Of a DNA stretch of 64,000 bases, positions 16,818 through 24,291 are shown in pieces. Source of the DNA: Planctomicrobium piriforme (GTDB taxonomy: Bacteria; Planctomycetota; Planctomycetia; Planctomycetales; Planctomycetaceae); NCBI RefSeq assembly GCF_900113665.1, contig NZ_FOQD01000006.1, positions 248,001 through 312,000 of the forward strand. Reading direction: 5' to 3'. A program made the position numbers and the translations under genes. The stretch's first letter is position 1; every line of letters begins with the position of its first letter. A model generated the notes under the pieces. It was given only the letters and a program-made list of their open reading frames with translations. It searched no databases and had not been told where the DNA came from.

Positions 16818-17471
16818 TCAGCGATCGGCAGGGGAGACGGCATAGGCGCCGATCAGCGGGACGAAGCGGAAGCTGCCGAGTTCTCGTTTTTTCAGTTCCG
16901 TGCCGGTTTTGGTGAACAGCGTCATCGTCTGGGCGTCGGACCAGTTGACGAGCGGAATCAGGATGCGACCGCCGGGTTTGAGTTGAGCGGCATAGGCCGG
17001 TGGGAGGGTCTGGCCGGCCGCGGTGACGCAGATGGCGTCGTAGGGAGCGTGTTCCGGCAGGCCGGAAGTGCCGTCGCCGACGAAGACCCGGACATTCGAA
17101 TAACCGAGCTGTTTGAGTCGCTCGCGGGCCTGGCTGGCGAGTTCGGGGATGCGTTCAATGGTGTCGACTCTCTTTGCCAGCCGGGAGAGGACCGCAGCGC
17201 CATACCCTGAGCCGGTTCCGATTTCGAGAACGACGTCCTCCGATTTCAATCTCAATGCCTGCGCCATGAAAGCGACGGTGTAGGGTTGAGAAATTGTCTG
17301 GTGGTGTTCGAGAGGCAGGGCCGAATCGTTGTAGGCAGACTGCTGTTGAGCCAGTTGCACGAACTGCTCGCGAGGGACTGCGGCCATGGCGTCGAGGACG
17401 CGCGGATCGTCGATGTGACGGGTTTCCAGTTGCTCGGCCACCATTTGTTGCCGCTGGTTGACGAATGTCAT
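16818..17471 (-). CDS. pcm: protein-L-isoaspartate O-methyltransferase
   Basis: This repair enzyme methylates L-isoaspartyl residues of damaged proteins using S-adenosylmethionine. The 217-residue product has the AdoMet motif VLEIGTGSGYGAAVLSRLA (post motif: the TIERIPEL acidic loop) and the family substrate motif FVGDGTSGLPEHAPYDAICVTAAG, along with the upstream YNDSALPLEHHQTISQPYTVAFM. ATG 17471 (MTFVNQRQQM) is chosen because GGAGG stands 7 bases upstream and PCMT proteins start here. The longer frame to 17582 adds 37 residues that do not resemble the family. Confidence 0.93.
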   Translation of the reverse strand: MTFVNQRQQMVAEQLETRHIDDPRVLDAMAAVPREQFVQLAQQQSAYNDSALPLEHHQTISQPYTVAFMAQALRLKSEDVVLEIGTGSGYGAAVLSRLAKRVDTIERIPELASQARERLKQLGYSNVRVFVGDGTSGLPEHAPYDAICVTAAGQTLPPAYAAQLKPGGRILIPLVNWSDAQTMTLFTKTGTELKKRELGSFRFVPLIGAYAVSPADR

Positions 17472-17599
17472 GGGCGACCTCCAGGTCTGAGGTGCGAACC
17501 GCCGCTTGAGAAAGCCGGACTTTGGATGGGAATCTGCCTTCATCATCTTGTGGGAATGCAGGAAGTCAAATCGCCTGAACACGAGGTGAGTCGAAAGAA

Positions 17600-17629
17600 C
17601 CGTGGGCTAATGCCCAGCGGCTGATTGGC
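17600..17629. repeat. CCGTGGGCTAA-type hairpin repeat, copy F1
   Basis: ACCGTGGGCTAATGCCCAGCGGCTGATTGG contains the small hairpin CCGTGGGC / GCCCAGCGG around TAAT. A near-identical copy lies at 36008-36037. Both are followed some 40-45 bases later by TTTGGTTG. It lies in the 364-base gap between divergent pcm and pyc (17472-17835), which shows no gene. Confidence 0.65.
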
Positions 17630-17835
17630 TGCTCTCGGTAGCAGACGTCCGAGTTTGGTTGCTTTGATCGAAGGGGAACGCCAGAGGGCAACCTGAGCAC
17701 TGGCGACTTGTGACGGGCGAGCGCTCGCGGTACTTTGCCAGAGCATTCTGAAGTCCATGTTCCAGCGTCCGTTTCACGTCCAATTCGGCATCACCCCCAG
17801 CGCTCAATGGGCCGGGTGACGAACTCGATCAAACC

Positions 17836-20800
17836 ATGAAAAAATTCCAGAAGCTGCTCGTCGCCAATCGCAGTGAAATCGCCATTCGCGTGTTCCGCAC
17901 GGCCTCGGAACTGGAGATCCGCACTGTCGCAATCTACGCCTATGAAGACCGTTTCGCTCTGCATCGCTTCAAGGCGGACGAAGCGTATCAGGTCGGAAAG
18001 CCGGGCGAGCCGATCCGTTCCTACCTGGATATTCCCTCGATCATCGCCGTCGCGAAAGAAGTCGGCGTCGACGCCATTCATCCTGGCTACGGGTTCCTCT
18101 CTGAAAAGCCGGAATTCGCGGCGGCTTGTGAAGCGGCTGGAATCACGTTTGTCGGGCCGCGCGTGGACCTGTTGGAAAATCTCGGCGACAAGACCGCTGC
18201 CCGACGGATTGCAGTGCAAGCGCAGGTGCCGGTGCTGGCAGGCACCGAGAACCCGTTGAAGGATGCCGAGGAAGGCCTGCAACTGGCCGCCGGACTGGGG
18301 TATCCCGTGATGTTGAAAGCGGCGCATGGAGGAGGCGGTCGCGGGATGCGAATCGTCGAATCGGAAGATCAACTGGCGGGAGCGTATGAGTCCGCCAGGC
18401 AGGAGTCGCTGACGGCGTTTGGCAGTCCCGACATCTTTATTGAGAAGTACATTCGCCACGCCCGGCACATCGAAGTGCAATTGCTGGGGGATCAGCACGG
18501 GAATCTGGTGCATTTGTACGAGCGCGATTGCTCGGTGCAACGGCGGCATCAGAAGGTGATCGAAATCGCGCCGGCGGTGAATCTCGATCCGGCCGTGCGC
18601 GATGCCATCTGCGAAGCGGCGCTCGCCATTGGGCGGCAGGTCAATTACCAGAACGCCGGGACCGTCGAATTCCTCGTGGATGCCGAGACGCAGAAGTTCT
18701 TCTTCATTGAGGTGAATCCACGCATTCAGGTGGAACACACGGTCACGGAAGAGGTGACCGGGATTGATATCGTTCGGTCGCAGATCATGGTGGCTCAAGG
18801 CGCCCGACTGGATGATCCTGAAATCGGCATCACGTCGCAGAGCAACGTCAAGGTGAACGGCTACGCTCTGCAATGCCGAGTTACAACGGAAGACCCGGCC
18901 AATAACTTCGTGCCGGATTACGGTCGCATTGCGCATTATCGCTCGGCCAGCGGGATGGGAATTCGTCTCGACGCCGGAACCGCATTCTCAGGTGCGTTCG
19001 TGCATCCTTACTACGACTCGCTGATGGTGAAGGTCTCTGCCCGAGGGCGACGGTTCTCGGAAGCGGCGCGGCGGATGGACCGGTGCCTGCGCGAGTTTCG
19101 CGTGCGGGGTGTGAAGACGAACATTCCGTTCTTGCTGAACGTCTTGAACCATCCTGATTTTCTGGCGGGTCGCTGCACGACCACTTTCATCGATCAGACG
19201 CCTTCGCTGTTCGACTTCCCTCGCCGTCGCGATCGTGCGACCCGAATTCTGCGTTATATCGGCGAGACGATTGTGAACGGGAATCCGCTGGTGAAGGGGC
19301 GGCCTGTGGCGACCAGACGCCTGCCTGCCCCGTTGCCGAAGTACGACGTCACGCAGCCCCGTCCGGCGGGTTCGCGCGACAAGTTCAAAGAACTGGGGGC
19401 TGAGAAGTTTTCGCAGTGGATCAAGGACCAGCAGCGGCTGCTGATTACCGACACGACGTTTCGCGACGCCCATCAGTCGCTGCATGCGACGCGATTCCGC
19501 ACGTATGACATGCTGAAAGTGGTGGAAGCGTACTCGTACCTGTTGCCGGAACTGTTCTCGCTTGAGATGTGGGGCGGGGCGACGTTCGATACTTCAATGC
19601 GATTTTTGAAGGAGTGTCCCTGGGAACGTCTGGCGCGGATGCGGGAGCAGTGCCCGAACATTCTGTTTCAGATGCTGCTGCGGGCGTCGAGCGCGGTGGG
19701 GTATTCGAACTTCCCGGATAACCTCGTGAAGAACTTTGTGAAAGAGGCGGCCGCGGCAGGGAACGACATCTTCCGCGTGTTCGACGCCCTGAACTGGGCC
19801 GACAACATGCAGGTGGCGATCGAAGCGGTGTGCGAGTCAGGCGGCATCTGCGAAGCGGCCATCTGCTACACCGGCGATCTACTGAATCCCAATCGCACCA
19901 AGTACGACCTGAAGTATTACATCACTCTGGCGAAGCAGTTGGAGAAGATGGGGTCGCACATTCTGGCGATCAAGGACATGGCGGGTCTGTGTAAGCCGGA
20001 GGCGGCCGAGATTCTGGTCAAAGCCCTGAAGCAGGAAGTGGGACTGCCTATTCATTTCCACACGCACGATACGGCGGGGATTCAGGCGGCATCGCTGCTG
20101 TTGGCTTCCAAGGCCGGCGTGGATGTGGTCGATGCGGCGATGGCTCCGATGTCAGGTGGAACGTCGCAGGTGAACCTCAACACGCTGTGCGAGTCGCTCC
20201 GCAATCAGCCGCGTGATACCGGACTCGATTCCCGCGAACTCGACGGCATGGCGGAATACTGGCGCGTGGTCCGCGAGTTCTACATGCCTTTTGAGAGCGT
20301 GGTGCTGCCAGGCACGGCGGATCTGTACAACCATGAAATGCCTGGGGGACAGTACACCAACCTGTTCGAACAGGCCCGGGCATTGGGGATGGCCGATCGC
20401 TGGAGCGAGATCTGCAAGGCCTACGCCGACGTGAACCAGATGTTCGGCGATATCGTGAAGGTGACGCCAACCTCGAAAGCGGTAGGCGATATGGCGCTGT
20501 TCATGGTCGCCAATGAACTCACCCCGGCTGACCTGCTGGCGAGCGAGCGCGAACTGGCGTTCCCTGAATCGGTCATCGATCTCATCAGCGGGGCGATGGG
20601 CCAGCCGCCGGGCGGATTCCCGGAAGCCGTGCAGAAGCGAATCCTAAAAGACAAGAAGCCGTTTGAAGGACGGCCTGGCGCGACATTGCCGCCCATCGAT
20701 TTCAAAGCCGCGGCTCAGAAGATGGTGCCGATCCTCGGTCGCGAGCCGACCGAGCGCGAGCTGCTGAGCTGGGTGATGTACCCCGGCGTGTTCAAGGACT

Positions 20801-21279
20801 ACGCCAAGCACCGTCAGGATTACGGCGACACCAGCGTGCTGCCGACGCCGGTCTTCTTCTTCGGCATGCAGTCCGGAGAAGAGTTCGCCTCGGACATCGA
20901 GCCGGGCAAAACGCTGTTCATCAAATTCCTGGCGACCGGCAGCCCGCACCCTGACGGCACTCGGACCGTGTTCTTCGAATTGAACGGCCAGCCTCGCGAT
21001 GTGACGATCGACGACCGCTCGGTCGAATCGACGATTCAGAAGAACATCAAAGCCGACACGACCAACCCGAGCCACATCGCCGCGAGCATGCCAGGCATGG
21101 TGGTGAGCGTCGTCGTCCAGGCGGGCGACAAGGTGAAGAAGGGCCAAAAGATGCTGGTGGTCGAAGCCATGAAGATGCAAACGACCCTGAACGCCGACCG
21201 CGAAGGAACAATCGGCCAGCTTCTGGTCAAAGCCGGTACCCAGGTGGCGACAGGGGATTTGCTGTTGACGATTGAGTAA
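17836..21279 (+). CDS. pyc: pyruvate carboxylase
   Basis: This biotin enzyme makes oxaloacetate from pyruvate, bicarbonate and ATP (anaplerosis). The 1147 residues match a single-chain PYC. Biotin carboxylase is at about 1-450 (KKFQKLLVANRSEIAIRVFR, ATP-grasp GGGGRGMR, EVNPRIQVEHTVTEE). The carboxyltransferase is at about 530-800 (TDTTFRDAHQSLHATR, EMWGGATFD, the IKDMAGLCKP motif, HFHTHDTAGI). A conserved carboxylase/allosteric region is at about 820-1010, and the biotinyl domain is C-terminal with VVEAMKMQ (biotinylated Lys at about 1113). It starts at ATG 17836. A copy of the stop-codon-associated repeat begins 2 bases after the TAA. Confidence 0.97.
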   Translation: MKKFQKLLVANRSEIAIRVFRTASELEIRTVAIYAYEDRFALHRFKADEAYQVGKPGEPIRSYLDIPSIIAVAKEVGVDAIHPGYGFLSEKPEFAAACEAAGITFVGPRVDLLENLGDKTAARRIAVQAQVPVLAGTENPLKDAEEGLQLAAGLGYPVMLKAAHGGGGRGMRIVESEDQLAGAYESARQESLTAFGSPDIFIEKYIRHARHIEVQLLGDQHGNLVHLYERDCSVQRRHQKVIEIAPAVNLDPAVRDAICEAALAIGRQVNYQNAGTVEFLVDAETQKFFFIEVNPRIQVEHTVTEEVTGIDIVRSQIMVAQGARLDDPEIGITSQSNVKVNGYALQCRVTTEDPANNFVPDYGRIAHYRSASGMGIRLDAGTAFSGAFVHPYYDSLMVKVSARGRRFSEAARRMDRCLREFRVRGVKTNIPFLLNVLNHPDFLAGRCTTTFIDQTPSLFDFPRRRDRATRILRYIGETIVNGNPLVKGRPVATRRLPAPLPKYDVTQPRPAGSRDKFKELGAEKFSQWIKDQQRLLITDTTFRDAHQSLHATRFRTYDMLKVVEAYSYLLPELFSLEMWGGATFDTSMRFLKECPWERLARMREQCPNILFQMLLRASSAVGYSNFPDNLVKNFVKEAAAAGNDIFRVFDALNWADNMQVAIEAVCESGGICEAAICYTGDLLNPNRTKYDLKYYITLAKQLEKMGSHILAIKDMAGLCKPEAAEILVKALKQEVGLPIHFHTHDTAGIQAASLLLASKAGVDVVDAAMAPMSGGTSQVNLNTLCESLRNQPRDTGLDSRELDGMAEYWRVVREFYMPFESVVLPGTADLYNHEMPGGQYTNLFEQARALGMADRWSEICKAYADVNQMFGDIVKVTPTSKAVGDMALFMVANELTPADLLASERELAFPESVIDLISGAMGQPPGGFPEAVQKRILKDKKPFEGRPGATLPPIDFKAAAQKMVPILGREPTERELLSWVMYPGVFKDYAKHRQDYGDTSVLPTPVFFFGMQSGEEFASDIEPGKTLFIKFLATGSPHPDGTRTVFFELNGQPRDVTIDDRSVESTIQKNIKADTTNPSHIAASMPGMVVSVVVQAGDKVKKGQKMLVVEAMKMQTTLNADREGTIGQLLVKAGTQVATGDLLLTIE

Positions 21280-21280
21280 A

Positions 21281-21366
21281 CGAGCAGCTTGCTCGACCGG
21301 GTGCAGGCGAATGGACGGGGCTAACTGGATGAACACCGCAATTATCGCCTGCGGGACGCTGATCAT
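21281..21366 (+). repeat. stop-codon-associated structured repeat, copy A (degenerate)
   Basis: GAGCAGCTTGCTCGACCGGG, then TGCAGGCGAATGGACGG, a degenerate inner arm, and ATTATCGCCTGCGGGACGCTGA match the copies at 30450, 39671 and 51552. The outer stem GCAGGCGA / TCGCCTGC is intact. The inner stem is decayed. It begins 2 bases after the pyc stop codon. Confidence 0.8.
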
Positions 21367-21406
21367 CTAAGATGGAGTTCGGAGCGGGAGCAGTTTGAGG
21401 CGAGCG

Positions 21407-21646
21407 ATGGATGCATTCGTCGAATCAGAAAATTTGAAGAAACCGCGGCCGAATCATCTGCGGACGATGGAAATTCTGCGCAGTCTTACGCCCCAGCAGA
21501 AGCTGGCTCAGATCTTCAAACTGAATGAACGCACACTGAACCTGATGAAGATTGGCCTGCGTCGTCGCTTTCCCAATCTGGACGAGGCAGCCCTGCACCA
21601 GGTCTATCTGCAAATGCGAGCGCGATGTCACAACAGAAACTACTGA
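21407..21646 (+). CDS. small helical hypothetical protein ending CHNRNY
   Basis: This 79-residue basic protein has two predicted helices (TPQQKLAQIFKLNERTLNLMKIGL and DEAALHQVYLQMRARC) and a C-terminal CHNRNY tail. I recall similar small proteins with this tail as orphan genes in planctomycetes and other GC-rich genomes, sometimes beside nucleotidyltransferase-type toxin-antitoxin genes. No such partner is present here, so this is unproven. ATG 21407 is chosen; a start 12 bases upstream (TTG) is possible. It lies between pyc and the restriction-modification island, on the island's border. Confidence 0.6.
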   Translation: MDAFVESENLKKPRPNHLRTMEILRSLTPQQKLAQIFKLNERTLNLMKIGLRRRFPNLDEAALHQVYLQMRARCHNRNY

Positions 21647-21745
21647 CGACTGAGTGAAATATATGCAATTGAATCAGTTTCACACATAGCACAACTGGGT
21701 CGAGTGACTTTTGTCCGTTCCAGCATCAAAATGCAAAGGGTTGCA

Positions 21746-22738
21746 TCAGGTAGTTGAGGAGTTGCCCAGAAACTCGTCTAAGCGAGATGCCAAAGAACTG
21801 CTTTTTTCAACTTGATTAACGTAATAAACCAAGGAGGCAACGGCTGTTCGCTGCTTCATTGAATCCCATAACTCGACGATTCTTTGCATAGATTTCAGGT
21901 CTACGGCGTGAACTCCTTGCTGCTCCAATTGACCGTAAGCTGCGTCATCAAATTTTAAAGCGAAAACGATGCCGATCGCATTTCGAGCTCGAACCGCATT
22001 TGCAAATCCAGCTACACTTGAAACGTACTTTGATGTGAAATGAAATTGTTTAACTTCTGCGCTGATGGCAAGTCGATTTCCTTCCCAGCCGTCAATGTCG
22101 CCAATTCGTTGAAGGCGTTTACTTCCTGTTCGCACCTTGTCGATTTCGATCTGTAGGTGAGGATTGTCGGCTCGCAAGAATCCAAATGCAATGCCTTGAA
22201 ATGCCGCTCCGGTCTTTTCTCCGCTTCTTGAACTTAAATCGAAATTTGCCAAAATGAGTTGAAACTGCGGCGATTCAGCTGGCAGGCTTCCCGGCAGGAA
22301 TGCATGACTTGGCAGCTTGTCCAGGACGAATCTGCAAGTCATTTCGCGAAGCGACTCCAATTCAGTTAAAGAATAGGTACATAAAGCATCGAGCCAAGTG
22401 GTGTAATCTGCCCACGCCTGCGTTGCATGGGGAGCGCAGCTCGGGTGATCGAATCGCTTGTGTTCCGCTCGAAAATAAAGTTCAACGTTGTTGTAGAATG
22501 GTCGCAGGCTGAGGCTCTCTCCTTCTGTCGTCTTTACTCGCAAGGTATTGATGTGCTTTCCGCTTTTCGTTTTCTTTAGTCTTGGGAATCGCTTTAAAAA
22601 CCCTTCGAACCCTTTGAGCTTCTGGTTTGGCACATTCAGTTTGACGAAGAAGTCGATGAATGCAACAAGAAGTCCGGCGGAGAACTGTCGGTCTTCGAAG
22701 CCACTAGCCATGTCGTTGTACAGTTCCTTTGGCTTCAT
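21746..22738 (-). CDS. type II restriction endonuclease candidate
   Basis: This 330-residue protein has a PD-(D/E)xK-like catalytic arrangement: D214-I-D216 with E219 (GDIDGWEG) followed by E228-x-K230 (AEVKQF), preceded by a TGSKRLQRIGD stretch. The location supports the call: it is divergent from a C5 DNA methyltransferase with only 81 bases between. The overall pattern reminds me of the SacI-type restriction endonuclease family, but specificity cannot be read from sequence and I hold that only tentatively. The gene is visibly AT-richer than its neighbours (runs such as TTTTTTCAACTTGATTAACG), which indicates horizontal transfer. An unrelated nuclease function is the main alternative. It starts at ATG 22738 with a weak ribosome binding site. 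Confidence 0.7.
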   Translation of the reverse strand: MKPKELYNDMASGFEDRQFSAGLLVAFIDFFVKLNVPNQKLKGFEGFLKRFPRLKKTKSGKHINTLRVKTTEGESLSLRPFYNNVELYFRAEHKRFDHPSCAPHATQAWADYTTWLDALCTYSLTELESLREMTCRFVLDKLPSHAFLPGSLPAESPQFQLILANFDLSSRSGEKTGAAFQGIAFGFLRADNPHLQIEIDKVRTGSKRLQRIGDIDGWEGNRLAISAEVKQFHFTSKYVSSVAGFANAVRARNAIGIVFALKFDDAAYGQLEQQGVHAVDLKSMQRIVELWDSMKQRTAVASLVYYVNQVEKSSSLASRLDEFLGNSSTT

Positions 22739-22798
22739 GAAGCGATCTTTTCTTTAGGTGGGGGTTGCGTTTTTTGAAAATCAACCGGAATGATGCCG

Positions 22799-22808
22799 CT
22801 TGACGTCA
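22799..22808. promoter_or_regulatory. 10-bp palindrome in the divergent R/M intergenic region
   Basis: TTGACGTCAA is a perfect palindrome lying 11 bases before the first gene of the methyltransferase operon and within the 81-base divergent gap. Restriction systems often carry a controller operator here, so it is an operator candidate. The evidence is only symmetry and position. Confidence 0.35.
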
Positions 22809-22819
22809 ATTGAATTGGG

Positions 22820-23149
22820 ATGGATACTCATGAAACCATGAAAAATCTATCGTCCCCAAATCGAAAGACGGCAAAAACGCCGTATACGGAGGCTGAATCT
22901 GCGGAGTTCAAAAAATGGTTGCAAGATCAGGGTTTCTCCGTTCGCTCTTGTTCAGATGTCTGCTCTCGGTTGAAGCGTCTGTCGGGTCTTCTCGATTTGA
23001 GTGGTTTGAAAACCCCCGAAGAAATCGAGGCCGGGTTTCGCACTGAAGACTCGGTTCGGGAATGTTCAGTCTTTGTGCGTTCACAGCTGAAGCGTTCTGC
23101 GACTCTTTACCGCCAGTTTTGTTCGGCACGACCCAGAAAATCGCGATGA
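22820..23149 (+). CDS. small helical protein preceding the methyltransferase, unknown
   Basis: This 109-residue basic protein is between the divergent endonuclease candidate and the methyltransferase. Its stop codon overlaps the methyltransferase start as ATGA (23146-23149), which indicates translational coupling and membership in the system. The sequence is mostly helical: a core YTEAESAEFKKWLQDQGF, a SRLKRLSGLLDL helix, and an FVRSQLKRSATLYRQF helix. It has no classical HTH of C-proteins and no Vsr motif that I can see. The layout of short helices resembles the SAM-like N-terminal (core-binding) domain of phage integrases, which could mean DNA binding. Several Met codons near the start (22820, 22838) leave the exact N-terminus open. 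Confidence 0.6.
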   Translation: MDTHETMKNLSSPNRKTAKTPYTEAESAEFKKWLQDQGFSVRSCSDVCSRLKRLSGLLDLSGLKTPEEIEAGFRTEDSVRECSVFVRSQLKRSATLYRQFCSARPRKSR

Positions 23150-24255
23150 CCACATTTGTCGACCTCTTTTGCGGAGCTGGCGGACTCAGCCTTGGGCTGC
23201 AGCAGGCAGGGTGGCGTCCTCTGCTTGCTGTGGATCATTGGGCAGATGCAATTGCGACTTACCAGACGAACTTCCCAGATCATTTGGCCCTACAAGAGGA
23301 ATTGCAAAGTCTTGACAAGCGAAAACTGCAGGGCCTGCTTTCCCAGTCGCCAGACTGGGTTGTGGGTGGTCCTCCGTGTCAAGGATTTTCAACTGTGGGG
23401 AGACGTAGAAAGTCAGATCCGCGAAATCTCCTGGTCAATGAATTTGCGAGAATCGTCGACATTCTGCAGCCTAAGGGAATTCTTGTAGAGAACGTTGTCG
23501 GACTACGGGACATGGATTTTGTAGGCTCCATCACAGAATTGTTTCAAAGCCTAGGGTACTCTGTAACTTCGCTAGTCCTGAGAGCGGCAGATTATGGTGT
23601 CCCCCAACTGAGGCATCGCATTTTTTTTGTGGGCAATCGAAAGGGTTGGCAGTTTGTCCTTCCTAAGCCTCAGCTGTCACCAGAAAACTATGTTACCGTT
23701 TGGGATGCAATTGGTGACTTGCCGGAGTTGGGCCCAGGCGAGTTTGCTACGAAGTATTCCAAGTCTCCGAAAACGCCTTTTCAGTTTCGAATGCGTTCGG
23801 GTTCTACGGTGTTAACAAGTCACGTTGCGAGCAGACATCCAAGTCACCTTGTGAAAGCGATTTCACACATTCCAGACGGTGGAAATCGTAAACACATTCC
23901 GCCACATCTTCAACCTGCTAGCGGATTTCATAATAGCTACTCAAGGTTGAATAGTAGGGCTCCCGCGGTTGCTGTTACGCAGAACATGGGGAAACCAAGT
24001 GGAACTCGCTGTATTCATCCATTTCAGGATCGTGGGTTAACGGCTAGGGAAGGTGCCAGGTTGCAAGGATTTCCCGATACGTTTCGATTCTCTAAAGGGG
24101 TGACAGGACAGCGATTGCAAATCGCCAATGCTGTGAGTCCGATACTGGCGGAACTGATCGGCTCGGCCCTGGATGACCGTGGATCGTGGAAGAAGACCAA
24201 GCCTGCATTCGCAAAATCATTGCGTCAGCTTTGTCTGATTGATTCTGATGGCTGA
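23146..24255 (+). CDS. DNA (cytosine-5-)-methyltransferase
   Basis: This 369-residue C5-methyltransferase probably protects DNA from the divergent endonuclease. All key motifs are seen in order: motif I DLFCGAGGLSLGL (residues 6-18), motif IV GGPPCQGFSTVG with catalytic Cys78, motif VI VENVVGL (114-120), motif VIII QLRHRIFFVG (154-163), then a short target-recognition region, motif IX (RAPAVAVTQNMGKPSG), and motif X (GQRLQIANAVSPILAELIG). The ATG at 23146 is chosen because it begins at the family's usual TTFVDLFCG and overlaps the upstream gene's TGA. An upstream frame start at 23062 would add 28 unrelated residues. Base composition is AT-richer than the flanking genes. Confidence 0.93.
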   Translation: MTTFVDLFCGAGGLSLGLQQAGWRPLLAVDHWADAIATYQTNFPDHLALQEELQSLDKRKLQGLLSQSPDWVVGGPPCQGFSTVGRRRKSDPRNLLVNEFARIVDILQPKGILVENVVGLRDMDFVGSITELFQSLGYSVTSLVLRAADYGVPQLRHRIFFVGNRKGWQFVLPKPQLSPENYVTVWDAIGDLPELGPGEFATKYSKSPKTPFQFRMRSGSTVLTSHVASRHPSHLVKAISHIPDGGNRKHIPPHLQPASGFHNSYSRLNSRAPAVAVTQNMGKPSGTRCIHPFQDRGLTAREGARLQGFPDTFRFSKGVTGQRLQIANAVSPILAELIGSALDDRGSWKKTKPAFAKSLRQLCLIDSDG

Positions 24256-24291
24256 ACGACCTGACTTGACAACGGATCGATTGTTTCCCTT

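Noticed and set aside
21746..24255. Assigning GAGCTC (SacI) specificity to the R-M system from site avoidance
   Set aside because: GAGCTC occurs several times in the window, for example at 21985 inside the endonuclease gene and at 41325, so no avoidance supports it. The family resemblance remains only tentative.
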